A stretch of 64,000 nucleotides of DNA from NCBI GenBank assembly GCA_035548055.1, contig DASZTL010000091.1, positions 23,641 to 87,640 on the forward strand. The letters are read 5' to 3'. Made by a program: the position numbers and the translations under genes. The notes under the pieces were generated by a model. That model searched no databases. It worked only from the letters and a program-made list of their open reading frames with translations, and had not been told where the DNA came from. Shown piece by piece: positions 24,056 to 31,858 of this stretch. The DNA is from DASZTV01 sp035548055 (GTDB lineage Bacteria > Actinomycetota > Actinomycetes > JAFAQI01). Numbering within the stretch: position 1 is the first letter of the stretch; the number at the start of each line of letters is the position of its first letter.

Positions 24056-25402
24056 ATGATTCATCTCGCCGCTGCATTACCAGCGCCCGATACCGGTGAC
24101 ACGGCGTGGGTGCTGGTCAGCGCCGCGCTCGTGCTGTTGATGACCCCAGGCCTCGCGTTCTTCTACGGCGGCATGGTCCGCGGCAAGAACGTGCTCGGCA
24201 TGCTGATGCAGAACTACGTTGCCATCGGTGTCGTCAGCGTGCTCTGGGTGCTCGTCGTCTACAGCCTGGCCTTCGGAAAGAGCGGCTTCGGCGGTTTCGC
24301 CGGCAACCTCCACCAATGGGGGCTCGGTCACATGAACGAGCCCGTCGTCGGCGGCGTCGGCGCGACGATCCCACCTCTTGCGTTCGTGGCGTTTCAGCTG
24401 ATGTTTGCGGTCATCACCCCGGCGCTGATCACCGGCTCGACCGCCGACCGGTTCAAGTTCAGCTCCTACGTCGTCTTCATCGGCCTGTGGGTTGTGCTGG
24501 TCTACGCGCCGATCGCGCACTGGGTGTTCTCCCCGGAAGGCTGGCTGTTCCAGAAGGGTGCCGAGGATTTCGCGGGTGGCACCGTGGTGCACGCGAACGC
24601 CGGCGCCGCGGGCATCGCGATGGCGATCCTGCTGGGCAGGCGGAAGGGCTGGCCGAAGGAGCGGATGCGTCCGCACAACGTTCCCTACGTTCTGCTCGGC
24701 GCGGGTCTGCTGTGGTTCGGCTGGTTCGGCTTCAACGCCGGATCCTCACTCGGTGCGAACAACCTCGCCGGCTACGCCTTCGTCAACACGAACACCGCCA
24801 CTGCGGCGGCGCTGCTCGGCTGGCTGATCGTGGAGAAGCTTCGTGACGGTCATGCAACGACGCTGGGAGCGGCGTCTGGGGCGGTCGCGGGTCTAGTCGC
24901 GATCACGCCGGCGGCCGGCTTCGTCTCACCGGTGGGCGCGATCTTCCTCGGCTTGATCGCCGGCGCCGTCTGCTCCTCGTGTACGACGATCAAGTTCAAG
25001 CTCGGTCTCGACGACGCGCTTGACGTCGGCGCTGTGCACCTCGTCGGCGGCGTTCTCGGTGCTCTGCTGATCGGCTTCTTCGGGACGACGAAGACCGGCG
25101 TTGGTGCGAACGGCATCTTCTACGGCGGCGGCGGTCACCTGCTGAAGCTGCAGGCCGAAGCGGTGGGGGCGGCGGTCGGCTACTCATTCGTGGCGACGAT
25201 GATCATCGGATTCATCCTCAAGCACACGATCGGGATCCGGATGAGCGACGAGCAACAGATGGTCGGCATGGACGAGTCACTCCATGCCGAGTCGGCCTAC
25301 GATTTCAACGCTCTGTCGGCCGGCTCGTTCTCAGGGTCGTCCTTCGCCACCAGCTCGGTCTTGTCCTCGACCCTCGGCCACCGCACGGAGGTGCAGGCGT
25401 GA
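24056..25402 (+). CDS. amt: Ammonium transporter Amt1 (canonical twin-histidine type)
   Basis: Membrane ammonium transporter with the 11-helix Amt fold. 448 residues; WVLVSAALVLLMTPGLAFFYGGMVRGKNVL is the first helix. Both pore histidines are present: His179 in GGTVVHANAG and His328 in ALDVGAVHLVGG, corresponding to His168 and His318 of E. coli AmtB. ATG 24056 is chosen; GTG 24032 is upstream in frame but lies before the GGAGGG at 24036-24041. The C-terminus (MSDEQQMVGMDESLHAESAYDF) is the conserved tail contacting PII. glnK overlaps by four bases (GTGA). Confidence 0.96.
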   Translation: MIHLAAALPAPDTGDTAWVLVSAALVLLMTPGLAFFYGGMVRGKNVLGMLMQNYVAIGVVSVLWVLVVYSLAFGKSGFGGFAGNLHQWGLGHMNEPVVGGVGATIPPLAFVAFQLMFAVITPALITGSTADRFKFSSYVVFIGLWVVLVYAPIAHWVFSPEGWLFQKGAEDFAGGTVVHANAGAAGIAMAILLGRRKGWPKERMRPHNVPYVLLGAGLLWFGWFGFNAGSSLGANNLAGYAFVNTNTATAAALLGWLIVEKLRDGHATTLGAASGAVAGLVAITPAAGFVSPVGAIFLGLIAGAVCSSCTTIKFKLGLDDALDVGAVHLVGGVLGALLIGFFGTTKTGVGANGIFYGGGGHLLKLQAEAVGAAVGYSFVATMIIGFILKHTIGIRMSDEQQMVGMDESLHAESAYDFNALSAGSFSGSSFATSSVLSSTLGHRTEVQA

Positions 25403-25737
25403 AGCTCGTCACCGCGATCATCAAGCCGTTCAAGCTCGAGGACGTGAAGAGCGCCCTCGAGGCCTACGGCGTCGCCGGCCTCACCGTCAGCGAGGTGCAG
25501 GGCTACGGCCGGCAGAAGGGACACACCGAGGTCTACCGAGGTGCGGAGTACAAGGTCGACTTCGTCCCGAAGATCCGGGTGGAGATCGTCGTTGACGACG
25601 CGGACGCCGATGGGGTGGTCGCGGTGGTCGTCAAGGCGGCCAGCACCGGCCAGATCGGTGACGGCAAGGTCTGGGTGACCCCGGTCGACCAGATCGTCCG
25701 GGTCCGCACCGGGGAGAAGGGCGCCGACGCGCTCTAG
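25399..25737 (+). CDS. glnK: Nitrogen regulatory PII protein GlnK
   Basis: 112-residue PII signal protein that binds ATP/ADP and 2-oxoglutarate and plugs the Amt pore. The T-loop carries the modifiable Tyr51 (GHTEVYRGAEYKVDF), and TGQIGDGKVWV and VRVRTGE complete the signature. In Streptomyces the homologous tyrosine is adenylylated by GlnD. It overlaps amt1 and is followed by two hairpins and a second amt gene. Confidence 0.97.
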   Translation: MKLVTAIIKPFKLEDVKSALEAYGVAGLTVSEVQGYGRQKGHTEVYRGAEYKVDFVPKIRVEIVVDDADADGVVAVVVKAASTGQIGDGKVWVTPVDQIVRVRTGEKGADAL

Positions 25738-25756
25738 CTCCGATCGACCGACTCGC

Positions 25757-25771
25757 CCTGCCAGGGGCAGG
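25757..25771 (+). terminator. Small hairpin after glnK
   Basis: CCTGCC (25757-25762) pairs with GGCAGG (25766-25771) over a 3-base AGG loop. It may partially terminate amt1-glnK transcripts. Confidence 0.3.
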
Positions 25772-25812
25772 TGTGTTCGGCGGTGACCTCTAGGGTTACC
25801 GCCGAACACATC
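25770..25812 (+). promoter_or_regulatory. Long inverted repeat between glnK and amt2
   Basis: A 19-bp stem (arms 25770-25788 and 25794-25812, two G-U pairs, all others Watson-Crick) with a 5-base TCTAG loop; core arms TGTTCGGCGGTGACC / GGTTACCGCCGAACA. It ends 4 bases before the GGGGGAG ribosome binding site of amt2. It could be an attenuator, an RNA processing site, or the dyad operator of a repressor. Its GTGAC/GTTAC ends resemble GlnR half-sites but the spacing does not fit. Confidence 0.5.
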
Positions 25813-25829
25813 GATGGGGGAGAAGCCGC

Positions 25830-27083
25830 GTGAATGCTGGAGACACCGCGTGGGTGCTCGGCTCTGCTGCACTAGTGCTGTTCATGACGCCGGGGCTGGC
25901 GCTGTTCTACGGCGGCATGATCCGCACCAAGAACGTGCTGGCGATGATCGTCGCGAACTTCGCCACCATCGGCGTCGTCAGCATCGTCTGGGCGGTGGTT
26001 GCGTACTCGATTGCCTTCGGCCCTGACGCCGGCCATGGCTTGCTCGGCAACCTTCACCTCGCCGGACTCGCCCACCCAGAGATGCAGGTGCCCGGCTTCC
26101 AGCTGACGGTGCCGCCGCTGGCCTTCGCGGCATTCCAGATGATGTTTGCGGTCATCACCGCCGCACTGCTCACCGGCACGGTGGCAGAGCGAGCCAAGTT
26201 CGGCGCGTTCCTGCTGTTCGCCGTCCTGTGGCTTGTCATCGTCTACGCGCCGATCGCTCATTGGGTCTTCTCGCCGGCTGGCTGGCTCGCCAAGAAAGGC
26301 GTTCTCGACTTCGCCGGCGGCAACGTCGTCGAGATCGACTCCGGCGCCTCCGCGCTTGCGCTCGCGCTCGTCATCGGCCGGCGCAAAGGCTGGCCGCGCG
26401 AGGTCATCGCGCCGCACTCGCTTCCGTTCACGATGCTGGGCGCCGGCATCCTGTGGTTCGGCTGGTTCGGCTTCAACGCCGGCAGCGCACTTGCCTCCGG
26501 CGCGCTCGCTTCGCAGGCGCTGGTCGGCACACAGCTCGCGGCATCAGCCGGGATGCTCGCGTGGCTGGTCCTCGAGAAGGCACGCACCGGCAAAGCCACC
26601 ACCCTTGGCGCGGCCTCCGGGGCCGTCGCGGGGCTCGTCGCGATCACGCCTGCGTGCGGGTTCGTGAACAGCATGGCGTCGATCCTGATCGGAGCCGCCG
26701 GCGGAGCCGTGTCGTTGTTCGCCTGCAGCTTCAAGCATCGGGGCGGGTACGACGACTCGCTCGACGTGGTGGGCGTGCACGGCGCGGCCGGCCTTGTGGG
26801 CACGTTGCTCGTCGGCGTGTTCGCCACGACGAAGGTGAACGGGGCTATCAAGTACGACGGCCTCGTTCACGGCCACAGCTTCCACCTGCTCGGCGTACAG
26901 GCGCTCGCGGTCGTCGTCACGATCGCGTGGGCGTTCACGATGACCTACCTCATCGCCACCCTCGTACAGAAGACGATGGGGCTGCGCGTCACCGAAGCTG
27001 CGGAGGTCGAAGGCCTCGACACGGTCCTGCACGCCGAGTCGGCGTACGACTTCGGCAACACCCGCGCAGCGCGCCTCGGCTGA
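25830..27083 (+). CDS. amt: Second ammonium transporter Amt2 with Glu replacing the first pore histidine
   Basis: 417 residues of the same fold as Amt1 (GDTAWVLGSAALVLFMTPGLALFYGGM; WFGWFGFNAGSAL; ITPACGFVN). The first pore histidine is replaced: the motif reads GGNVVEIDSG, with Glu168 (codon GAG) in place of His. The second, His317 in VVGVHGAAG, is kept. The same Glu substitution is known in fungal Mep1/Mep3. GTG 25830 follows a GGGGGAG site. A second amt between glnK and glnD is not the usual Streptomyces order. Seven bases separate it from glnD. Confidence 0.94.
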   Translation: MNAGDTAWVLGSAALVLFMTPGLALFYGGMIRTKNVLAMIVANFATIGVVSIVWAVVAYSIAFGPDAGHGLLGNLHLAGLAHPEMQVPGFQLTVPPLAFAAFQMMFAVITAALLTGTVAERAKFGAFLLFAVLWLVIVYAPIAHWVFSPAGWLAKKGVLDFAGGNVVEIDSGASALALALVIGRRKGWPREVIAPHSLPFTMLGAGILWFGWFGFNAGSALASGALASQALVGTQLAASAGMLAWLVLEKARTGKATTLGAASGAVAGLVAITPACGFVNSMASILIGAAGGAVSLFACSFKHRGGYDDSLDVVGVHGAAGLVGTLLVGVFATTKVNGAIKYDGLVHGHSFHLLGVQALAVVVTIAWAFTMTYLIATLVQKTMGLRVTEAAEVEGLDTVLHAESAYDFGNTRAARLG

Positions 27084-27090
27084 CCGGCTC

Positions 27091-29412
27091 GTGACCGACG
27101 ACTCGTCCGCGGCTCTTCGGGACGCGCGTGCGAGCATCCTGGCGACCGAGGGGCTGACCGGGGCAGCGCTTCGCGCGGCCTTGACCGAGGCCGCCGACAG
27201 CTGGCTGACCGACCGGGTCTGCAGTGCCCTGGCGATCGCGCATGGCAGTGATGCGAGCGGTGTCGCGCTCGTGGCGGTTGGTGGCTACGGCAGACGCGAG
27301 CCCGCGGCGGGAAGCGACCTCGACCTGTTGCTGCTACATCACGACGGTGTGGAGTTCGAGGAGCTCGCGAACTCGATCTGGTACCCGGTGTGGGACGCGG
27401 GCGTCGGGCTCGACCACTCCGTGCGGACGGTCGACGAGGCGATCGAGGTGGCACGCGAGGACCTGAAGGCGATGCTGGGGCTGCTCGATCTTCGCCATGT
27501 CGCCGGCGACGAGACGCTCACCGCGAGGTTGCGGACCCGGATCTTCGAGACGTGGCGTCGCGACGTTCGTCGTCGCTTGCCGGAGCTGGTAGCGGCGGTG
27601 CAGGAGCGAGGCGAGCGGTGCGGGGAGCTGTCATTCCTGCTCGAGCCGGATCTCAAGGACGCACGTGGCGGTCTTCGTGACGTCCAGGCGATGACTGCGA
27701 TCGCGCTCGCGTGGGTGGCCGATGCACCGGCGGAGCCGGTGCGCAACGCGTACGACTGGCTGCTCGACGTACGCGGCGAGCTGCATCGGCGTTCGCCGCG
27801 TGGCAGTGACCGCCTCGTGAAGCAGGAGCAGCTCCCGATCGCCGCCACGTTCGGGTTGCACGACGCCGACGAGCTGATGCGGCGGGTGTTCGACGCGGCG
27901 CGCACCATCGCCTACGCCACCGACGAGGCGTGCCGCCGCGCGCTGGTCGCGAGCCGTCCGCCACGACGTTGGGGGAGGCGCGGTGGCGTCGCGCCGCGGC
28001 GACCGCTCGCCGAGGGCGTCGTGGAACAGGACGGCGAGGTTCATCTCGCGCGTGACGCGGATCCCGCCAACGATCCAGTGCTGGTGCTCCGGGTCGCTGC
28101 TGCTGCCGCCCAGGCCGCGCTGCCGATCGGTGAGCAGGTCACAAAGCGCTTGGCGCAGGACTGTCCCCCGATACCGGAGCCCTGGCCCCCCGAGGCGCGT
28201 GATGCGTTCATCGCATTGCTCGGCGCGGGCCGGCCAGCAGTCGCGGCCGTCGAGGCGCTCGACCAAGCCGGTCTGCTCGTCCGCCTGGTTCCGGAGTGGG
28301 AGCCGGTGCGCTGCAAGCCTCAGCACAACGCCGTCCATCGCTACACGGTTGACCGCCATCTCATCGAGGCGGCGGTCGAAGCCGCATCCCTTGCGCGTCA
28401 GGTCGCTCGCCCCGATCTGCTGTTGCTGGGATCGCTCCTCCACGACATCGGCAAAGGGTTCCCCGGCGACCACACCGAGGCGGGAGTCGAGCGGGTCCCT
28501 GTCATCGCCAGGCGCATCGGGTTGTCCGACGAGGACGCCGACATCGTCACGGACCTGGTCCGCCACCATCTGCTGCTGCCCGACACGGCGACCCGCCGAG
28601 ATCTCAGTGACCCGGCGACGATCGACATCGTCACGCGCGCCGTTGGTGACGTCGCGACACTCGAGCTGCTCCACGCGCTGACGATCGCCGACGCCGCTGC
28701 AACCGGGCCGGCGGCATGGAGTGACTGGAAGGCAGGCCTGATCACTGAGCTGGTGCGACGCGCATCGGCAGCGATGGCCGGGGAGCATCTGCCCGAGTAC
28801 GAGGCGACCACCGCGGAGCAGCGTTCGCTTGCCCATGCGGGGGAGCTCGGGGTCGACCTGTCGGGGTCCCAGCTCACGATCGTCGCGCCGGATCGTCCCG
28901 GACTCCTGTCGCGGTGGGCCGGCGTCGCGGCGCTACATCGGCTCGCGATTCGCTCCGCGACCGCGACGTCGGTCTCGACCGATGCAGGCCGGATGGCGGT
29001 CACGGTTCTCGAAGTCGCGCCGAAGTTCGGCTCGTTACCCGATCTCGATGCGCTGGCGGCCGACGTCAGACGGGCGTTCGACGACAACCTGCCGCTTGCC
29101 GACAGGCTGCGCGAGCGCGAGCAGGCCTATCGCGACGGGACGCGCGCGGTTGCGCCGCCGCTCGTGCTCTGGTTCGACGAGGAGTCGCACCACTCCACGA
29201 TCGTCGAGGTGCGAACGCACGACGCCGACGGTCTGCTGCACAGATTGACCAAGGTGCTGGCCGACGAGCGGCTCGACGTTCGCTCGGCGCGGGTCCAGAC
29301 GCTGGGTGCCGAGGTGGTCGACGCGTTCTACGTCGTCGATGTCAACGGCAAGACTGTCGATGATGCGCAGCGACGTTTGGAGATCGAGGCCGCACTGATC
29401 GCTGCCTGTTAG
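27091..29412 (+). CDS. glnD: PII uridylyl/adenylyl-transferase GlnD
   Basis: 773-residue bifunctional sensor that modifies and demodifies PII on Tyr51 in response to nitrogen status. The nucleotidyltransferase motif VGGYGRREPAAGSDLDLL spans residues 63-80; the HD hydrolase site LLHDIGKG is near 450; two ACT domains (TIVAPDRPGLLSR near 595 and TIVEVRTHDADGLLHR near 704) bind glutamine. Length is short compared with the 890-residue E. coli enzyme but normal for Actinobacteria. Streptomyces GlnD adenylylates PII. GTG 27091 is the start of homology. Its TAG overlaps the stop of the convergent SDR-like gene. Confidence 0.96.
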   Translation: MTDDSSAALRDARASILATEGLTGAALRAALTEAADSWLTDRVCSALAIAHGSDASGVALVAVGGYGRREPAAGSDLDLLLLHHDGVEFEELANSIWYPVWDAGVGLDHSVRTVDEAIEVAREDLKAMLGLLDLRHVAGDETLTARLRTRIFETWRRDVRRRLPELVAAVQERGERCGELSFLLEPDLKDARGGLRDVQAMTAIALAWVADAPAEPVRNAYDWLLDVRGELHRRSPRGSDRLVKQEQLPIAATFGLHDADELMRRVFDAARTIAYATDEACRRALVASRPPRRWGRRGGVAPRRPLAEGVVEQDGEVHLARDADPANDPVLVLRVAAAAAQAALPIGEQVTKRLAQDCPPIPEPWPPEARDAFIALLGAGRPAVAAVEALDQAGLLVRLVPEWEPVRCKPQHNAVHRYTVDRHLIEAAVEAASLARQVARPDLLLLGSLLHDIGKGFPGDHTEAGVERVPVIARRIGLSDEDADIVTDLVRHHLLLPDTATRRDLSDPATIDIVTRAVGDVATLELLHALTIADAAATGPAAWSDWKAGLITELVRRASAAMAGEHLPEYEATTAEQRSLAHAGELGVDLSGSQLTIVAPDRPGLLSRWAGVAALHRLAIRSATATSVSTDAGRMAVTVLEVAPKFGSLPDLDALAADVRRAFDDNLPLADRLREREQAYRDGTRAVAPPLVLWFDEESHHSTIVEVRTHDADGLLHRLTKVLADERLDVRSARVQTLGAEVVDAFYVVDVNGKTVDDAQRRLEIEAALIAAC

Positions 29413-29948
29413 GGATCGGCGAGGGTGATGCCTACCTCAGCTGCCGAGAGCAGGTCGCTCGCGCACAGCGCGACGACGGCGGCCAGGTCGAGAGCTCTGA
29501 CGTCCGCCGCTGCCGCGATGGCTCGGTGCCGCAGGCCTGCGGGGACGACAAGCGGTTCCGCCGCCGCTCCGATCTCTATGACGACGCCGCGCCCGCGCGC
29601 TGCCATATCCGGTATCAGCGCGTCGGCGATGGTCAACCGAGCGGCGGGCGGACCGGCGGCAACCACGACATCGATGGGCCCGAGGCGCTGTTCGATGTGG
29701 GACGCCACCCGCTCCCAGGTCGAGCGTTGTGTCGGATCCGCGACGACGCCGAACGACGCAACGCCCAGGCCATCGGCATAGCCGGTCGCGGTCCCGACGA
29801 GCTCCCGGTCGTCCACGACGAGGGCGGCCAGCACGCCACTTCGAGCCAACACCTGGGCAATGTCGCCGAGCGCACCCGACGTTCCCGCCACCACCGCCAC
29901 CTTGCCGTTCAGGTCGGGATAGCGCGCCTCCCACACCCCACTCGTCAC
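29409..29948 (-). CDS. Degenerate short-chain dehydrogenase-like protein
   Basis: 179 residues leftward from GTG 29948 (in-frame GTG 29936 is an alternative). The start, NGKVAVVAGTSGALGDIAQVLARSG, is a Rossmann loop close to the SDR TGxxxGxG motif, and DVVVAAGPP replaces the NNAG motif. The segment expected to hold the catalytic Ser and YxxxK (VVIEIGAAAEPLVVPAGLRH) lacks both. Total length is also about 70 residues below normal SDRs. It is probably a non-enzymatic Rossmann protein or a decayed SDR. The much longer antisense open frame upstream is a shadow of the acyl-CoA ligase. Confidence 0.7.
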   Translation of the reverse strand: MTSGVWEARYPDLNGKVAVVAGTSGALGDIAQVLARSGVLAALVVDDRELVGTATGYADGLGVASFGVVADPTQRSTWERVASHIEQRLGPIDVVVAAGPPAARLTIADALIPDMAARGRGVVIEIGAAAEPLVVPAGLRHRAIAAAADVRALDLAAVVALCASDLLSAAEVGITLADP

Positions 29949-29965
29949 AGAGGCATTGTGCGTCG

Positions 29966-29971
29966 TACCGT
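29966..29971 (+). promoter_or_regulatory. Leaderless -10 element of the acyl-CoA ligase gene
   Basis: TACCGT followed by 7 bases and ATG 29979. Confidence 0.5.
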
Positions 29972-29978
29972 TCCGCGT

Positions 29979-31781
29979 ATGAGCAACAACCTGCCCCGCA
30001 ACGTCCTTGACGCCTTCCTGCGGACGGTCCAACGGCAACCGGACCACGTCGCCGTGCGGGAGCTGCATGGTGAGCAGATGACGTGGTCCCAGTACGCCGA
30101 TCGGGCGGCCCGATTCGCCGGTGGCCTTGCCGGGCTCGGCGTCACCGCGGGGGACCGGGTCGTGCTGATGATGCGCAACCGGATCGAGTTCCATGTGACC
30201 GACATCGGCGTGTTGGCGGCCGGGGCCACTCCGATCTCGATCTACAACTCGTCCTCGCCGGAGCAGATCGCCTACCTGGTCAACCACTGCCAGGCCTCGG
30301 TCGCCGTCGTCGAGGGCGGCGACTTTGCCGAACGGGTGCTCGCGGCGGCGCATGACTGCCCGCAACTGCGGTCCGTTGTCGTTCTCGGCGACGCCCCGCA
30401 GGGAACCATCCCGTGGGAGGAGGTCGCCGCGGGCGATCCGGTCGACATCGGCGCGGTTGCGGCAGGTCTCGACCCGGCTTCGCTCACCACCGTCATCTAC
30501 ACGTCTGGTACCACCGGGCCGCCCAAGGGCGTGATGCTCACCCACAACAACGTCATCGCGGCCTCGACCGCGTTTGCGAGCTACATCGGACGTGAGACCG
30601 ACGAAGGTCGCCGGTTGATCTCCTACCTGCCGATGGCCCACATCGCCGAACGAATGGTCACGCACTACAGCCCCATCCTTCGGGGCGCCGAGGTGGTGCC
30701 GATGGCCGAGCTGACCGAGCTGCCGAAGTACCTCGTCGAGGTGCGGCCCGGCGGCTTCTTCGGTCCGCCGCGGGTGTGGGAGAAGCTGGTCGCCGGGGTG
30801 CAGGCGCAGGTGGCCGCGCGCGATGCGGCCACGCAGGCGCAGTTCAAGGACGCGCTGCGGGTCGGGCACGAGGTGGCCCAGCTGCGTGCCCGCGGCGAGG
30901 AGCCGACCGGGGAGCTCGCGGAGACCTGGGAGTTCGTCGATGCGATGGTGTTCGCGCCGATTCGTGCGGCGATCGGGTTGGACGAGGCCGAGTTCGTGTT
31001 CTCCGGCGCTGCTCCGGTGCCGCCTGAGGTGATCGACTTCCTCCGCGACATCGGATTGCCGATGAGCGAGGTCTACGGAATGAGCGAGAACTGCGGCGGG
31101 ATGACGTGGGAGCCGTTCCGCGTCAAGGTCGGCCGCGTCGGCACGGCCTATCCCGGTACGGAGGTGATCACCGCAGCAGATGGAGAGGTCCTCTGCCGCG
31201 GTCCGATCGTGTTTCCCGGCTACCTCGACGATCCGGAGCGAACCGCCGAGGCGCTCGATGCCGATGGCTGGCTGCACACCGGTGACATCGGGGAGTTCGA
31301 TGCGGACGGCTACCTCAAGATCGTTGACCGCAAGAAGGAGCTGCTCATCACCGCCGGTGGCAAGAACGTGTCGCCGGCCAACGTCGAGTCCGTGCTCAAG
31401 ACTGTCCCGCTCGTCGGCCAAGCGATGGTGATCGGCGACGCGAAGCCGTATCTGATCGCGTTGCTGACCCTCGATCCCGATGCAGTCGCCGGACGGTTCC
31501 CGGGCCGTTCGATCGCCGAGGTCGCGGTTGACCCCGAGGTCATCCGCGAGATCGCCGACGGCGTGGCCGAGGCGAACCAGCGGCTGTCTCGGGTGGAGCA
31601 GCCGCGCCGGATCGCCATCCTCCACGAGGAGTGGCAGCCGGACACCGACGTGCTCACCCCGACGATGAAGCTGAAGCGGCGCGGAGTGCTCGCGCGCTAC
31701 GGCGAACTCGTCGAGTCGCTGTACGCGGGCGGCGGGGTCGAGATCAGCACGGACTTCGCCCTGCGCTCCGCGCTGACCTGA
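29979..31781 (+). CDS. fadD15: Long-chain fatty-acid--CoA ligase (FadD15-type)
   Basis: 600-residue ANL-superfamily enzyme that activates long-chain fatty acids via acyl-AMP. The P-loop TVIYTSGTTGPPKGVMLTHNN begins near residue 171; ISYLPMAHIAERM, EVYGMSENCGG and the hinge DGWLHTGDIGEFDADGYLKIVDRKKE follow, and the catalytic Lys region TPTMKLKRR is at the C-terminus. The SYLPMAHIAER signature is that of FadD15-like enzymes. The ATG at 29979 matches family starts; the frame extends upstream without homology. Its stop is part of the palindromic terminator. Confidence 0.93.
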   Translation: MSNNLPRNVLDAFLRTVQRQPDHVAVRELHGEQMTWSQYADRAARFAGGLAGLGVTAGDRVVLMMRNRIEFHVTDIGVLAAGATPISIYNSSSPEQIAYLVNHCQASVAVVEGGDFAERVLAAAHDCPQLRSVVVLGDAPQGTIPWEEVAAGDPVDIGAVAAGLDPASLTTVIYTSGTTGPPKGVMLTHNNVIAASTAFASYIGRETDEGRRLISYLPMAHIAERMVTHYSPILRGAEVVPMAELTELPKYLVEVRPGGFFGPPRVWEKLVAGVQAQVAARDAATQAQFKDALRVGHEVAQLRARGEEPTGELAETWEFVDAMVFAPIRAAIGLDEAEFVFSGAAPVPPEVIDFLRDIGLPMSEVYGMSENCGGMTWEPFRVKVGRVGTAYPGTEVITAADGEVLCRGPIVFPGYLDDPERTAEALDADGWLHTGDIGEFDADGYLKIVDRKKELLITAGGKNVSPANVESVLKTVPLVGQAMVIGDAKPYLIALLTLDPDAVAGRFPGRSIAEVAVDPEVIREIADGVAEANQRLSRVEQPRRIAILHEEWQPDTDVLTPTMKLKRRGVLARYGELVESLYAGGGVEISTDFALRSALT

Positions 31782-31804
31782 GCCGGGGCCCCAACCCCGG
31801 CTCA
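31779..31804. terminator. 26-bp palindromic terminator, copy 2, including the stop codon
   Basis: Arms TGAGCCGGGG (31779-31788) and CCCCGGCTCA (31795-31804) around loop CCCCAA. This is the exact reverse complement of the element at 6626-6651. The first three bases are the stop codon of the acyl-CoA ligase. Confidence 0.75.
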
Positions 31805-31843
31805 GGCCGGAACAGGCTTGGTCTGTGACGTCACCCTTCGACG

Positions 31844-31849
31844 TACGCT
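31844..31849 (+). promoter_or_regulatory. -10 element of ffh
   Basis: TACGCT ending 9 bases before ATG 31859; the transcript would have almost no leader. No clear -35. Confidence 0.4.
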
Positions 31850-31858
31850 GACGCTGCG

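Noticed and set aside
25774..25808. Second GlnR box upstream of amt2
   Set aside because: GTGAC and GTTAC are present but the 6-base spacing and the GaAAc half-sites are missing, so it is treated as a hairpin only.
29949..31625. Upstream 558 codons of the leftward open frame ending in the SDR-like gene
   Set aside because: This part is the antisense of the acyl-CoA ligase. Only the final 179 codons, outside that gene, show a protein-like pattern and a start codon.
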